Shown: positions 1 through 8,666 of the stretch, piece by piece | How positions within the stretch are numbered: position 1 is the stretch's first letter | How the letters are laid out: each line of letters opens with the position of its first letter | Assembly (NCBI RefSeq): GCF_003027925.1 | Contig: NZ_PYPS01000011.1 | Location: 62,001 to 126,000, forward strand | DNA: 64,000 nt | From: Micromonospora sp. RP3T | Lineage (GTDB): Bacteria; Actinomycetota; Actinomycetes; Mycobacteriales; Micromonosporaceae | Reading direction: 5' to 3' | Position numbers and translations under genes: made by a program | Notes under the pieces: generated by a model | What the model was told of the DNA's origin: nothing | What the model saw: only the letters and a program-made list of their open reading frames with translations | Database searches by the model: none

Positions 1-286
1 CGGCGGTCGCGTTCGCCAGCGGACCGGCGTCGCGCAGCGCGAGCACCAGGTCGGCGTCGACGTCCCAGGACGGGGAGCGCCACACCCGGCCGCCGTGCCG
101 GGCGCAGGCCCGCGTCACCTCGTCCAGCACGGTGTCCACCAGCGGGCCGGCACCGTGCACCAGGACGCCCCGGGTGCCGAGCGCCCGGAACGCCTCCGGC
201 GGCAGCCAGGCGGCGTGCCAGGTGGTGGTCTCCACCGGCAGCGGCTCCGCGCCGCTCGCCGGGTCGTCCGTGGCAGCGGTACTCAC
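1..286 (-). CDS. N-terminal part of an unidentified protein, possibly a glycoside hydrolase (runs off left edge)
   Basis: Reading leftward from a GTG at 286 there is an uninterrupted frame of 95 codons to the window edge with normal high-GC codon use. The GTG overlaps the TGA of the DUF624 gene by four bases (GTGA), as at other junctions in this operon, so the start is well placed. The visible part begins with a polar stretch, then a segment with VLVHGAGPLVDTV and ADLVLAL that reads like an alternating alpha/beta domain. Accessory N-terminal domains of this kind precede the barrel in GH20, GH67 and GH84 enzymes. Together with the beta-xylosidase and acetyl-xylan esterase nearby, a glycosidase acting on xylan side chains is plausible. 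This is inference only, because no catalytic motif lies inside the window. Confidence 0.55.
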   Translation of the reverse strand, partial: MSTAATDDPASGAEPLPVETTTWHAAWLPPEAFRALGTRGVLVHGAGPLVDTVLDEVTRACARHGGRVWRSPSWDVDADLVLALRDAGPLANATA

Positions 287-966
287 GCGGTGAACTCCCT
301 CCGGATCACGTCGATCATCGGGTCGCCGATCCGGAGCAGCGCCAGCACGCCGACCGCGCCCAGGAGCGCGAGCACCGCCTCGGAGAAGACGGCGGTGACG
401 CCGGCGGCGGCACCCAGCAGGACGGCGTTGCCGACCGTGACGCCGGGCGTACGGACCAGGAAGTACCCGGCCAGCCGGACCACGTCGCGGGTGCGGAACG
501 CGAACAGCGAGACGATCACCAGGGCGTTGGTCCCGACCAGCGCGACGCCCGCACCGACCAGCACCAGCGGCACCGCCCACCAGGCCGGCACGGCCGCGGC
601 CGACAGGTGGGCCAGGTTCATCGCGATGAGCGTCAACCACGCCAGCGTCGGCACCCAGACCCGCAGCACGCCCGGCAGGTTGGCCCGGTAGGCACGCCGG
701 AACGCGGCGGCGGGCCGCAGGTCGGTCAGGTCCCGGCGCTGGTGACGCAGGGCGTGCAGCGCGGCGGAGACGGCCGGCCCGACCGGCAGCAGGCAGACCG
801 CGACCAGCGGCAGGTTGCTGACGTCCCGGTCGAGCAGCACCAGCGCGACCAGCCCCGGCACGGTGGCGAGCAGGAGCAGCACCTCCACGACGAGCAGGAT
901 GTGCACGGCCGCGGCGGCCCGCGACAGCGGTCCGTCGCCGAACTCCCGCCGGCCGGGCCCGCTCAC
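283..966 (-). CDS. DUF624 (YesL-like) integral membrane protein
   Basis: This 227-residue protein is dominated by hydrophobic segments, at roughly residues 20-45, 55-70, 105-125, 130-155 and 180-205, separated by short Arg-rich loops. Size, layout and the C-terminal arginine-containing tail fit the DUF624/YesL family. Members of that family usually sit beside LplABC-type sugar transporters and glycosidases; their function is unknown. Two GTG codons are in tandem (969 and 966). I chose 966 because it overlaps the stop of the GH39 gene as GTGA, the coupling used elsewhere in this operon. The gene itself overlaps the next one by four bases. A role in uptake or sensing of plant-polymer sugars is inferred from context only. 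Confidence 0.8.
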   Translation of the reverse strand: MSGPGRREFGDGPLSRAAAAVHILLVVEVLLLLATVPGLVALVLLDRDVSNLPLVAVCLLPVGPAVSAALHALRHQRRDLTDLRPAAAFRRAYRANLPGVLRVWVPTLAWLTLIAMNLAHLSAAAVPAWWAVPLVLVGAGVALVGTNALVIVSLFAFRTRDVVRLAGYFLVRTPGVTVGNAVLLGAAAGVTAVFSEAVLALLGAVGVLALLRIGDPMIDVIRREFTA

Positions 967-2507
967 CACGGCTCCGCCCCGGTCGGGGCCGGCTCACCGG
1001 TCGGGTCGAGCAGCCGCCCGTCGTCCCACGGCGGCGTCTCGTCCACCACCGGCGTCAGCTCGACGAGCGTCACCTCGTGCCGGGCGAGCGTGAGGTCGAC
1101 GTCGGCCCGCCCGGCGGCGACCGGCACGGCCCGGTGGCTGCGGGCCGGCTCGGCGGCCTCCCGCAGCGCGTCGAGCTGCCGGGGGCGGGGCGAGCGCGGG
1201 CTGCCCATCTCCCGCCAGGCCGCCCGGACGTTGCCGGCCTCCTCGCTCACCGACGAGCGGAGCTGGAACGCCGAGGTGGCGCCCGGCGGGCCGAGCGGGA
1301 CCGACAGCGCCAGGGTGTGCCGTGCCGGCGCCGGTGCCCGGCCGGTGACGTCGACCGGTGCCCAGGCCAGCACCGCGACCCGACCGTCCGGGTGCCGGGT
1401 GACCAGGTGGTCCGGCCCGCGGGCGAGCACGTCGCCGCCGAGCCGCGCCATGAACGCGTACAGGTGGTAGGTGGGCTTCTTGAGCTGCCGGTGGGCGAGC
1501 AGGCCGAAACCGCCGTGCAACGGCGTGGTCGGCACGCCCACCTCCTCGAACACGTCGCTGAACGTCCAGTACGAGAACGAGTCGACCAGGTCCCCGCCGC
1601 CGGCCAGCACCGGCGCGAGGTAGGCGGCGTGGAACGCGGTGTCGTGGACCGGGTTGTCCGGCCGGTAGGAGGAGTTGAACTCGGTGATGTGCACCGGCCG
1701 GTCCGCCAGCGCGGTGCCGGCCAGGTGGCGGCGCGGCGCGGCGAACTGCTCCAGCAGTTCCGCCGCCGGGGCCAGCGTCTGGTGGGTGCCGAACGGCATG
1801 TGCCGGGCCGGGCCGGAGGTGTACGCGTGGCGGCTGACGAAGTCGACGGGCACGTCGCGGGCGGCGACGAACTCGGCGAACGGCGCCAGCCACTCGTCCG
1901 CGCCGGGGGAGATGGCCGGGCCGCCGACCTGGAGCGAGGCGTCGACGTCCTTGACCGCGTGCGCCGACACCTCGTACAGGCGGTGGTAGGCGGCCTGGTC
2001 GGCGTCGCGCCAGAAGTCGGGCAGGTTGGGTTCGTTCCACACCTCGATGGGCCAGCCGCGCACCTCGGCCAGGCCGTACCTGTCGACCAGGTGGGCCACC
2101 GTGGCGCGGACCAGGTCGCCCCACTCCGGATAGGAGGCCGGTGGCGTGACGTTGCCCTGCCACCAGAACACGGTCTGGTCCCCGGAGGCGAGCGCCGACG
2201 GCATGAAACCCAGCTCCACGAAGGGCCGGACGCCCCGTTCCAGGTAGGCGTCGACGACCTGGTCGACGTACGTGAACGCGTGCCGCACCCGGCGCTCGCC
2301 CCGGTACTCGTACGGCCGGTGCACGCCGACGCCGTCGCTGAACAGCCCGTGGCCGCGGATGTGCCGGAACCCGATGTCGCGCTGCACGAGCGCCAGCGAG
2401 TCCTGGTAGTCCCGGCGCAGCGCCAGGTCGAACCGCCCGGTGCCCACGCAGGCGCGCCAGGCGTCGGTCAGCCGGCCGACGGGCCGATCGGGGACGATCT
2501 GGCGCAT
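963..2507 (-). CDS. xynB: GH39 family beta-xylosidase-like glycoside hydrolase
   Basis: This 514-residue protein has the features of a GH39 (clan GH-A) retaining glycosidase, which typically releases xylose from xylo-oligosaccharides. WNEPN at residues 157-161 supplies the acid/base Glu159, and HITEFNSSY near 273-281 supplies the nucleophile Glu276. The spacing of about 117 residues and the (beta/alpha)8 barrel pattern agree with the family, and the C-terminal 150 residues would form the beta-sandwich. There is no signal peptide, so it should act in the cytoplasm on imported oligosaccharides. It starts six bases after the binding-protein gene and its stop overlaps the DUF624 gene. Xylose specificity is inferred from family and from the linked acetyl-xylan esterase; an iduronidase-type specificity cannot be excluded. 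Confidence 0.88.
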   Translation of the reverse strand: MRQIVPDRPVGRLTDAWRACVGTGRFDLALRRDYQDSLALVQRDIGFRHIRGHGLFSDGVGVHRPYEYRGERRVRHAFTYVDQVVDAYLERGVRPFVELGFMPSALASGDQTVFWWQGNVTPPASYPEWGDLVRATVAHLVDRYGLAEVRGWPIEVWNEPNLPDFWRDADQAAYHRLYEVSAHAVKDVDASLQVGGPAISPGADEWLAPFAEFVAARDVPVDFVSRHAYTSGPARHMPFGTHQTLAPAAELLEQFAAPRRHLAGTALADRPVHITEFNSSYRPDNPVHDTAFHAAYLAPVLAGGGDLVDSFSYWTFSDVFEEVGVPTTPLHGGFGLLAHRQLKKPTYHLYAFMARLGGDVLARGPDHLVTRHPDGRVAVLAWAPVDVTGRAPAPARHTLALSVPLGPPGATSAFQLRSSVSEEAGNVRAAWREMGSPRSPRPRQLDALREAAEPARSHRAVPVAAGRADVDLTLARHEVTLVELTPVVDETPPWDDGRLLDPTGEPAPTGAEPW

Positions 2508-2513
2508 TGCCGG

Positions 2514-4157
2514 TCACCCGTGGTTCTTGCGGTACCGCTCGTACGCCTTGTTGACCAGATCGGTGTACGCCTGCGCGTTCTTGCCCTTCAGTTCGGTGAC
2601 GTAGGCGTCCCATTCGCTCAACGGGCGCTGGCCCAGCGCGAACCGGAGCGTGTTCTGGGTGACGTAGTCCTTCAGCGCCGTCGCCCAGAGCGTGGTCTGC
2701 TCGCGCTCCTCGTCGGTCAGCGGCGCGGGCGGCGGCGTCACCCAGGGCGCCGGCTTGCGGCCGTTCATCTCCCGCTGGAACTCCATCTCCTCCGGGGAGA
2801 AGAACGACTGCACCAGGTCCAGCTTGCCGCCGTACGCGAAGACGCCGTTGGCGAAGCCGAAGTCCTTCTGGAGGTGCTTGGTGCCCTTGGGGTTGAGCCC
2901 GACGATGTCGACGTCGGGGGCGGGGGCGCGCCGGCCCGAGGCGTCCTTGGTGTAGGTGGTGCCCTCGACGCCCCACTTGGCGAACTCCTGGCCGGCGTCG
3001 GAATACCAGAGCCAGTCGATGAACTGCATCATGGCCACGAAGTTCTTGTTCTCCCGCGCCTTGCTGGAGATCATCACACCGTTCTCCAGCCGGCTCGCCG
3101 GGTTGACCGGACCGGCCGGGCCGATCGGGAACATGATCTTCTTCAGCCGGGCGTTCGGGTTGATCTTCGCGATGTCCGGGCGGTAGTCGTTCACCAGCGT
3201 CTGCGCGTTCGTGCTGATCACGAACGACTTGCCGCTGGCGAGCTTCTGACGGGCCTGGTCGTCGGTCTGGGTGAACGTCTCCGGGTCGAGCAGCCCCTCG
3301 GCGACCAGCTTGTGCAGGAACGTCACCACCTGCCGGTACTGCTCCGACGCGCCGGTGAACACGTACTTCCCGGCGCCGGCGTCCCACGCGGTGGCCTGGT
3401 AGTTCCAGCCGGCGCCCGGCAGCCCGTGCGACAGGGCGAGCATGTTCAGCAGGTTGCCGGCCGGGTTGGGCTTGCCGAACCGGTCGGAGAACGGATGGAC
3501 GTCCGGGTGGGCCGCCTTCATCGCCTTGAGCATGGTGTAGACCTCGTCCCAGGTGGTCGGCGACGGGATGCCCAGCTGCTCCAGGATGTCGGTGCGGACC
3601 GCGAGCGTGTACTCCTGCCAGGGCTTCTCGTGCAGGCCGGGCAGCAGGTAGAACTTGCCGTCCTCCTGCCGGAGCGTGTCCATCTCCGGCTTGAGGTTCC
3701 ACTTCTCCAGCTTCTCCGCGAAGTGCGGCATCAGGTCGAGGTAGTCGCTGACCGGCAGGATGGCGCCGGAGGAGACGTACGAGTTCTCCTGCGGGTGGTA
3801 GGTCTTCGGGATGATCAGCGGCGCGTCCCCGGAGGAGACGAGCACGCTGCGCTTCTGCTCGTAGTCGCTGAGCGGCACGGCGACCGGGTCGAGCTTGACG
3901 TTGGTCCGCTTCGCCAGCTCCGACCAGAACAGCCACTCCGGCTTGAGCGGGTAGTTCGGGTGGTTGTTGTAGAGGATCGAGAACGTGACCGGCTCGGTGG
4001 CCCGGAACTGGTCGCCGACGCCGTACTTCTCCATCGCGCCGGCCCGGTTGCGGTCGAGGTCCTTCTTGTCGGGGCCGTCGTCACCGCATCCGGTGAGCGA
4101 GACGACGGCGGCCGCGCCGGTGGCGAGCAGCACCTGGCGGCGGGACAGCTGGACCAT
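2514..4157 (-). CDS. ABC transporter extracellular sugar-binding lipoprotein (LplA-like, family 1)
   Basis: The 547-residue protein begins with a twin-arginine-like signal (SRRQVLLAT, Arg6-Arg7), a hydrophobic run and the lipobox LTGC with Cys24. It is therefore expected to be an exported, lipid-anchored solute-binding protein. The mature part has the layout of the large LplA/YtcQ group that works with LplB and LplC permeases, including the long C-terminal lobe with repeated aromatic residues. The start ATG at 4157 has a GAAGGGAA ribosome site. It lies 27 bases after the permease gene and 6 bases before the xylosidase gene, so one transcript is likely. No ATPase gene is in the operon, which is usual for this group because a shared MsmK/MsiK-type ATPase energises several importers. 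The ligand is inferred to be a xylo-oligosaccharide. Confidence 0.9.
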   Translation of the reverse strand: MVQLSRRQVLLATGAAAVVSLTGCGDDGPDKKDLDRNRAGAMEKYGVGDQFRATEPVTFSILYNNHPNYPLKPEWLFWSELAKRTNVKLDPVAVPLSDYEQKRSVLVSSGDAPLIIPKTYHPQENSYVSSGAILPVSDYLDLMPHFAEKLEKWNLKPEMDTLRQEDGKFYLLPGLHEKPWQEYTLAVRTDILEQLGIPSPTTWDEVYTMLKAMKAAHPDVHPFSDRFGKPNPAGNLLNMLALSHGLPGAGWNYQATAWDAGAGKYVFTGASEQYRQVVTFLHKLVAEGLLDPETFTQTDDQARQKLASGKSFVISTNAQTLVNDYRPDIAKINPNARLKKIMFPIGPAGPVNPASRLENGVMISSKARENKNFVAMMQFIDWLWYSDAGQEFAKWGVEGTTYTKDASGRRAPAPDVDIVGLNPKGTKHLQKDFGFANGVFAYGGKLDLVQSFFSPEEMEFQREMNGRKPAPWVTPPPAPLTDEEREQTTLWATALKDYVTQNTLRFALGQRPLSEWDAYVTELKGKNAQAYTDLVNKAYERYRKNHG

Positions 4158-4184
4158 TGGTGTTCCCTTCGGTTGGTGGCACCG

Positions 4185-5069
4185 CTATCCCTTGACGGCG
4201 CCGAGCATGATTCCGGAGACGAAGTAGCGCTGGATGAAGGGGTAGACCGCGAGGATCGGCAGGACCGTCAGCACGATGGTCACGGACTGGATGGTCGCGG
4301 CGGCCTGCACGATGTCGTCGCCGCTGCCGAGCCCGCCGCCGGTCTGCGTGGCGTCGCTCGCGCCCACGATGAGGTTGCGCAGGTAGACCGTCACCGGCAG
4401 CAGGTCCTGACGGTCCATGTAGAGGAACGCGGCGAACCACGAGTTCCAGAACGACACCGCGTAGAACAGCACCATCGTGGCCACCATCGCCTTGGACAGC
4501 GGCAGGACGATCCGCAGCAGCGTCCCGTACGTGCCGAGCCCGTCGACCGCGGCGGCCTCCTCCAACTCGACCGGCAGGCTCTCGAAGAACGCCTTCATCA
4601 CCAGCAGGTTGAACACGTTGATGGCGTTGGGCAGCGCGACGGCCCACACGGTGTTCTTCAGGCCCAGGCTGGTGACCAGCACGTAGTTGGGGATCAGGCC
4701 GCCGGTGAAGAACATGGTGAACACGGCGATCCCGACCAGCGCGGTCCGGCCCCGCAGGTGCTTCTTCGACAACACGAACGCGTAGCAGGTGGTCAGCACG
4801 ACGGAGATGAGCGTGGCGACCACCGTGTAGACGACGGTGTTGCGGTAGCTGATCCAGAACGCCGGGTCGGACGTCACCACCCGGTACGCGGTGAGGTTGA
4901 ACCCGCGCGGGACGAGGTTGACCTGCCCGCTGACGATGGCGGCGTTGTCGCTGAGCGAGCGCGCCACGATGGTGAGGAACGGGTACACCGTCACCACCAC
5001 CACGGCGGTGAGGACGACGGCGTTGACCGCCTGGAAGACGCGGTAGCCCCGGGTGGGGCGGGGGGTCAC
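4185..5069 (-). CDS. ABC sugar transporter permease (LplC/YtcP-like)
   Basis: This 294-residue membrane protein has about six transmembrane helices (the first near residues 10-30). The EAAAVDG motif, around residue 172, is the EAA loop that contacts the ATPase. The C-terminal GIMLGAVKG ending is typical of LplC/YtcP permeases. The frame is open further upstream, but I place the start at the GTG at 5069. That GTG overlaps the TGA of the preceding permease gene by four bases, and the residues encoded before it are not permease-like. It is the second of the two permeases that form the importer pore. Confidence 0.9.
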   Translation of the reverse strand: MTPRPTRGYRVFQAVNAVVLTAVVVVTVYPFLTIVARSLSDNAAIVSGQVNLVPRGFNLTAYRVVTSDPAFWISYRNTVVYTVVATLISVVLTTCYAFVLSKKHLRGRTALVGIAVFTMFFTGGLIPNYVLVTSLGLKNTVWAVALPNAINVFNLLVMKAFFESLPVELEEAAAVDGLGTYGTLLRIVLPLSKAMVATMVLFYAVSFWNSWFAAFLYMDRQDLLPVTVYLRNLIVGASDATQTGGGLGSGDDIVQAAATIQSVTIVLTVLPILAVYPFIQRYFVSGIMLGAVKG

Positions 5070-6055
5070 CACAGGCTCGTCCCCACCGCGCGCCGGGAGA
5101 TCCCGTTCGCGGACAGCACCAGCGTCAGGCCGATCACGGCCTCGAACAGGCCGATCGCGGCGGCGTAGCTGAGGTTCCCGGAGACGATGCCCACCCGGTA
5201 CAGATAGGTGGAGATGACGTCCGCGGTCGGGTAAGTGAGCGGGTTGTAGAGCAGCAGGATCTTCTCGAAGCCGACCGCCATGAACGTGCCGATGTTCAGG
5301 ATCAGCAACGTCATCATGGTCGGTCGGATCCCGGGCAGCATGACGTGCCAGGTCTGTCGCCACCGGTTGGCGCCGTCGATCCGGGCCGCCTCGTAGAGGT
5401 CGCCGTCGATCGTGGTGAGCGCCGCGAGGTAGAGGATGGTGCCCCAGCCGACGGTCTGCCAGACCTCGGAGGAGACGTAGATCGACCGGAACCAGCCGGG
5501 CTCCTGGATGAACGGGACCGGTTGCCCACCGAACGCGCCGACCACCTGGTTCACCGTGCCGTCCACGGACAGCAACTGCATGACCATCGCGGCCACGATC
5601 ACGATCGACAGGAAGTGGGGCAGGTAGGACACCGACTGCACGAACCGCCTGAGGACCCGGCTGCGCACCTCGTTGAGCAGCAGCGCGAGCACGATCGGCA
5701 GCGGGAAGCAGAACAGCAGCGTCAACGCGCCCAGCACCAGTGTGTTGGTGAAGACGTCCCAGAACGTGGGGTCGGTGAAGAACAGCCGGAAGTAGCGCAG
5801 GCCGGTCCAGTACTCGCCGAACACGCTGCCGCCGGGCCGGAAGCGCCGGAACGCGATCACGTTGCCCAGCATCGGCAGGTAGCGGAAGACCAGGAAGAAC
5901 AGCAGCGGCAGGACGGCCAGCGAGTAGAGCTGCCAGTCCCGCCGCAGCGCCCGCCGCCAGGGTCGGCGGCGGCCGACGCGACGCCGGCGGTCCGGCCGCG
6001 GCGCGGGCGCGGGCCCCGTCGGGGCGAACCGCGCATCCGAGCGTACGGATGTCAT
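5066..6055 (-). CDS. ABC sugar transporter permease (LplB/YteP-like), first gene of the operon
   Basis: The 329-residue protein has a basic, proline-rich N-terminal tail of about 40 residues followed by roughly six transmembrane helices. It carries an EAARIDGANRW motif near residue 240, the permease EAA loop. Size and motif fit the LplB/YteP group that pairs with LplC. The ATG at 6055 is preceded by GGGAGGG at good spacing. It opens the leftward operon, so the divergent region to its right should hold the operon promoter. Its stop overlaps the next permease start by four bases. Confidence 0.9.
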   Translation of the reverse strand: MTSVRSDARFAPTGPAPAPRPDRRRRVGRRRPWRRALRRDWQLYSLAVLPLLFFLVFRYLPMLGNVIAFRRFRPGGSVFGEYWTGLRYFRLFFTDPTFWDVFTNTLVLGALTLLFCFPLPIVLALLLNEVRSRVLRRFVQSVSYLPHFLSIVIVAAMVMQLLSVDGTVNQVVGAFGGQPVPFIQEPGWFRSIYVSSEVWQTVGWGTILYLAALTTIDGDLYEAARIDGANRWRQTWHVMLPGIRPTMMTLLILNIGTFMAVGFEKILLLYNPLTYPTADVISTYLYRVGIVSGNLSYAAAIGLFEAVIGLTLVLSANGISRRAVGTSLW

Positions 6056-6074
6056 TCGCGCCCTCCCACCGTGG

Positions 6075-6123
6075 CCGAAAATTCCGGTAATGGCCCGTAA
6101 GCTTTCCGGAAATTTATGGCCAT
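6075..6123. promoter_or_regulatory. Divergent control region with nested palindromes between the xylan operon and the esterase gene
   Basis: Only 119 bases separate the divergent starts at 6055 and 6175. Within them lie CCGAAAATTCCGG (6075-6087), a perfect 10-base palindrome TTTCCGGAAA (6103-6112) and, flanking the latter, ATGGCC (6090-6095) and GGCCAT (6118-6123). AT-rich palindromes with GAAA/TTTC arms are known regulator sites at xylanolytic genes of actinomycetes. I infer a shared LacI-type operator here. No convincing -35/-10 pair was found. Confidence 0.5.
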
Positions 6124-6174
6124 CGCTTGATCGATGTCAAGGTGATCGATCTCCTCGTCATCCGTGGAGGATCC

Positions 6175-7185
6175 GTGCCCTTCTCCGACCTGCCACTCGA
6201 CCAGCTCCGGCGGTACCGGCCGGCGGTCCCCGAGCCCGCCGACTTCGACAGGTTCTGGCGCGCCACGCTCGACCGGGCCGCCGCCACCCCGGTCCTGTGC
6301 GACGTCCGGCCCGAACCCACCGGCCTGCGACTGGTGGACACCTGGGACGTCACGTTCGCCGGCTTCGACGGCGAACCGGTGCGGGCCTGGTACACCCGCC
6401 CCGCGGGCGTCGACGGGCCGCTGCCCGCCGTGGTGGAGTACGCCGGCTACGGACGCGGGCGGGGCCTGCCCGGTGAGCGGCTGACCTGGCCGGTGGCCGG
6501 GTACGCCCACCTGCTGATGGACAACCGGGGCCAGGGCGGCTGGTACGCCCGCGGCGACACCCCCGACCCGCACGGCGGCCCGGGCGGTCCGACCATCGCC
6601 ACCCGGGGCATCCTGAACCCGGACGACTACTACTACCGTCGCCTGATCACCGACGCGGTCCGCGCGGTCGACGCGGTCCGCGCGCTGCCCGGCGTCGACG
6701 CGACACGCGTCGTCGCGGCCGGGAACAGCCAGGGCGGCGGACTCGCCCTGGCGGTCGCCGGCCTGGTCGACGACCTCGCCGCGGTGCTGGTCACCGCGCC
6801 GTTCGCGTGTCACATCCTGCGGGCCGTCCAGCTCACCGACGCCTCCCCGTACGGCGAGATCGCCCGGTACCTGGCCGTCGACCGCGAGGTCGAGGCGGCG
6901 GTCCGGCACACGCTCGCCCACGTCGACGGCGTCGCCTTCGCCCGCCGGGCCACCGCCCCGGCGCACTTCGGCATCGGCCTGCGGGACGACGTCTGCCCGC
7001 CGAGCACCGGATTCGCCGCGTACAACCAGTACGGCGCCGCCAGCGGCCGGCCGGTGCCGCCGCTGCGGGAGATGCACACCTACCCGTACAACGGCCACGA
7101 GGGCGGGGAGGCGGTCCACGTGCGGCGGCAGCGGAGCTGGCTGGAGGCGGTGCTCCGGCGTGCCGACGCGCCGGTGCGGACCTGA
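6175..7185 (+). CDS. Acetyl xylan esterase (AXE1 family, CE7)
   Basis: The 336-residue alpha/beta hydrolase matches the CE7 acetyl-xylan esterase/cephalosporin deacetylase family in length and motifs. These are GNSQGG with nucleophile Ser185, GLRDDVCPPST with the catalytic Asp271, and NGHEGG with His308. It lacks a signal peptide, as is usual for CE7 enzymes, which deacetylate short xylo-oligosaccharides inside the cell. I place the start at GTG 6175, where a GTGGAGG ribosome site sits five bases upstream. An ATG 16 codons earlier would add residues that do not look like the family. It faces away from the xylosidase/transporter operon and probably serves the same substrate. Confidence 0.9.
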   Translation: MPFSDLPLDQLRRYRPAVPEPADFDRFWRATLDRAAATPVLCDVRPEPTGLRLVDTWDVTFAGFDGEPVRAWYTRPAGVDGPLPAVVEYAGYGRGRGLPGERLTWPVAGYAHLLMDNRGQGGWYARGDTPDPHGGPGGPTIATRGILNPDDYYYRRLITDAVRAVDAVRALPGVDATRVVAAGNSQGGGLALAVAGLVDDLAAVLVTAPFACHILRAVQLTDASPYGEIARYLAVDREVEAAVRHTLAHVDGVAFARRATAPAHFGIGLRDDVCPPSTGFAAYNQYGAASGRPVPPLREMHTYPYNGHEGGEAVHVRRQRSWLEAVLRRADAPVRT

Positions 7186-7205
7186 CCTCCCGCCGCGCCC
7201 GGCGC

Positions 7206-7226
7206 GCCCGGCCGGTGCGGCCGGGC
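7206..7226. terminator. Hairpin between convergent genes
   Basis: An 8-bp stem (GCCCGGCC paired with GGCCGGGC) with a five-base loop lies 20 bases after the esterase stop and 58 bases beyond the stop of the converging gene at 7284. There is no T-run, so it would be a GC-stem terminator of the kind common in actinobacteria, usable from both sides. Confidence 0.45.
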
Positions 7227-7283
7227 ACGTCGCGACGGCGGGTACGGTCCGTCGGCGGATCGCGTCCGGAGGGTCACCGGGGA

Positions 7284-8375
7284 TCAGCCGACCGAACAGG
7301 GGGCGCCGTTCAGGGTGAAGGACGCCGGCTTGCCGGTGTTGCCGGAGTGGCTGGCCTGGAAGCCGATGTCGACCGAGGCGCTCGGGGCGATCGTGCCGTT
7401 GTAGGAGACGTTGCGCGCGGTCACCGCCCCGCTCGTCGGGGCGTACGAGGCGTTCCAGCCGCCGGTGATGGTCTGCCCGCCCGGCAGCGTGAACGCCAGC
7501 GCCCACCCGTTGACGGCCGCGCCGCCGGTGTTGGTGATCGTGACGCTGGCGGTGAGACCGTTGCTCCAGGCGTTGACCGCGTACGCCACCCGGCACCCGC
7601 CGGCCGGCGGCGGGGTGGTCGGCGGGGGAGTGGTGGGCGGCGGCGTGGTGGGCGGGGCGGTGGTCGGCGGCGTGCTGTCGCTGATGCTGCCCGGCACCGA
7701 GCGCAGCGCGTTGTACCAGGCGGCGGCCATCTTGGCGTAGCCGCCGGCGTTGGGGTGCACGCCGTCGGCCAGGTCGCCGAGGGTCAGCGCGGCGTACATG
7801 TCCACCAGGTGCACCCGCCGCCCCGCGTCGGCCCGGCTCTTCACGATGCCGGGGATCGCCGCGTTGTACGCGCGGACCTGCGTGTCCGCGCCGGACTTGG
7901 GAACGATCGTGGCGACGAAGAGCTCGGTCGTGGGCGACGTCGACGTGATGCGGTCGACGAGCGTGGCCAGCCGGCCCGGGGCGCCGCTGGTGTCGCCGTA
8001 CATGTCGTTGGTGCCGATGTGCAGCAGCACGGTGCGGGGATTCGTCGCCCGCAGCCAGTTCACCACGTTGGCGTCGATCTGGGCGATGGTCCACCCGGAG
8101 TGCCCCTCGTGGTCGTGGTCACCCAGGCTGCTCGGGCCGTTGAACTGCGAGCCGACGAAGTCGATCCGGTAGTTGTCCGCCGCCAGCCGCCGCCACAGCT
8201 CCGTCCGGTAGCCGCCGGGCACGTTGAACCCGTCCGTGATGGAGTCGCCGAGCGGCATCACCCGGACGCCCCCGTTGGACTCGGCGCTCGCCGGGCCGCC
8301 GGCCATCGTCGCCGCGGCGGCCAGGGCCACCATCGCGGCGGCCGCCGCGCTCCACAGTCGAAATCTTCGGATCAT
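7284..8375 (-). CDS. Secreted SGNH/GDSL esterase with C-terminal CBM2 domain
   Basis: The 363-residue protein has a Sec signal peptide of about 31 residues (MIRRFR, hydrophobic core, cut after ASA). An SGNH hydrolase domain follows, with GDSI (Ser45), GTND (Asn123) and DGVHPN (Asp204, His207). Residues 232-260 are a Pro-Thr linker, and 261-363 form a family 2 carbohydrate-binding module whose ends carry the expected disulphide cysteines (Cys261, Cys360). Such fusions remove acetyl or similar ester groups from plant cell-wall polymers while bound to cellulose or xylan. The catalytic domain resembles CE3-type enzymes, though substrate cannot be read from sequence. It complements the intracellular esterase at 6175 by acting outside the cell. 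Confidence 0.9.
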   Translation of the reverse strand: MIRRFRLWSAAAAAMVALAAAATMAGGPASAESNGGVRVMPLGDSITDGFNVPGGYRTELWRRLAADNYRIDFVGSQFNGPSSLGDHDHEGHSGWTIAQIDANVVNWLRATNPRTVLLHIGTNDMYGDTSGAPGRLATLVDRITSTSPTTELFVATIVPKSGADTQVRAYNAAIPGIVKSRADAGRRVHLVDMYAALTLGDLADGVHPNAGGYAKMAAAWYNALRSVPGSISDSTPPTTAPPTTPPPTTPPPTTPPPAGGCRVAYAVNAWSNGLTASVTITNTGGAAVNGWALAFTLPGGQTITGGWNASYAPTSGAVTARNVSYNGTIAPSASVDIGFQASHSGNTGKPASFTLNGAPCSVG

Positions 8376-8525
8376 CGGGTCCTCCGCGGGGGATCGGTCG
8401 GTGCGTGCGTCACCGCGGTCGCCGTGGCGCGCGGTGAACGGGAGTGAGGTGCGGCGCGGCCGACCGGGACCCGGACACCGGTGTCGTGCCGCACGGGGAG
8501 CGTGCCCTCCACTCCCGCCGGCCCC

Positions 8526-8576
8526 ACGCTACTGAGCCTTCGATAACGGTGTCAATCGATGGTGCTAAATCGATTT
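8526..8576 (-). promoter_or_regulatory. Candidate promoter and LacI-type palindrome for the SGNH-CBM2 gene
   Basis: On the minus strand TTGACA (8555-8550) and TAGCGT (8531-8526) are separated by 18 bases, a fair vegetative promoter about 150 bases before the ATG. Twelve bases upstream of the -35 is AAATCGATTT (8576-8567), a perfect palindrome with a central CG as in LacI/GalR operators. ATCGAT also occurs at 8555-8560. The rest of the 291-base gap before 8667 shows nothing I recognise. Confidence 0.5.
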
Positions 8577-8666
8577 CGATCTCCCCGGACGGGCGCGGCG
8601 CGCCGTGGTGCGGCGCGGGCGTGGTAGGCAGGTCGAGGACCGCGACCGCGACGGAGGGCCCGCAGC

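Noticed and set aside
1077..5168. A very long plus-strand open frame (1363 codons) across the xylan operon
   Set aside because: It is antisense to five well-recognised genes and its translation is Arg/Gly/Val-rich without domains. In high-GC DNA the third-position bias creates such long false frames.
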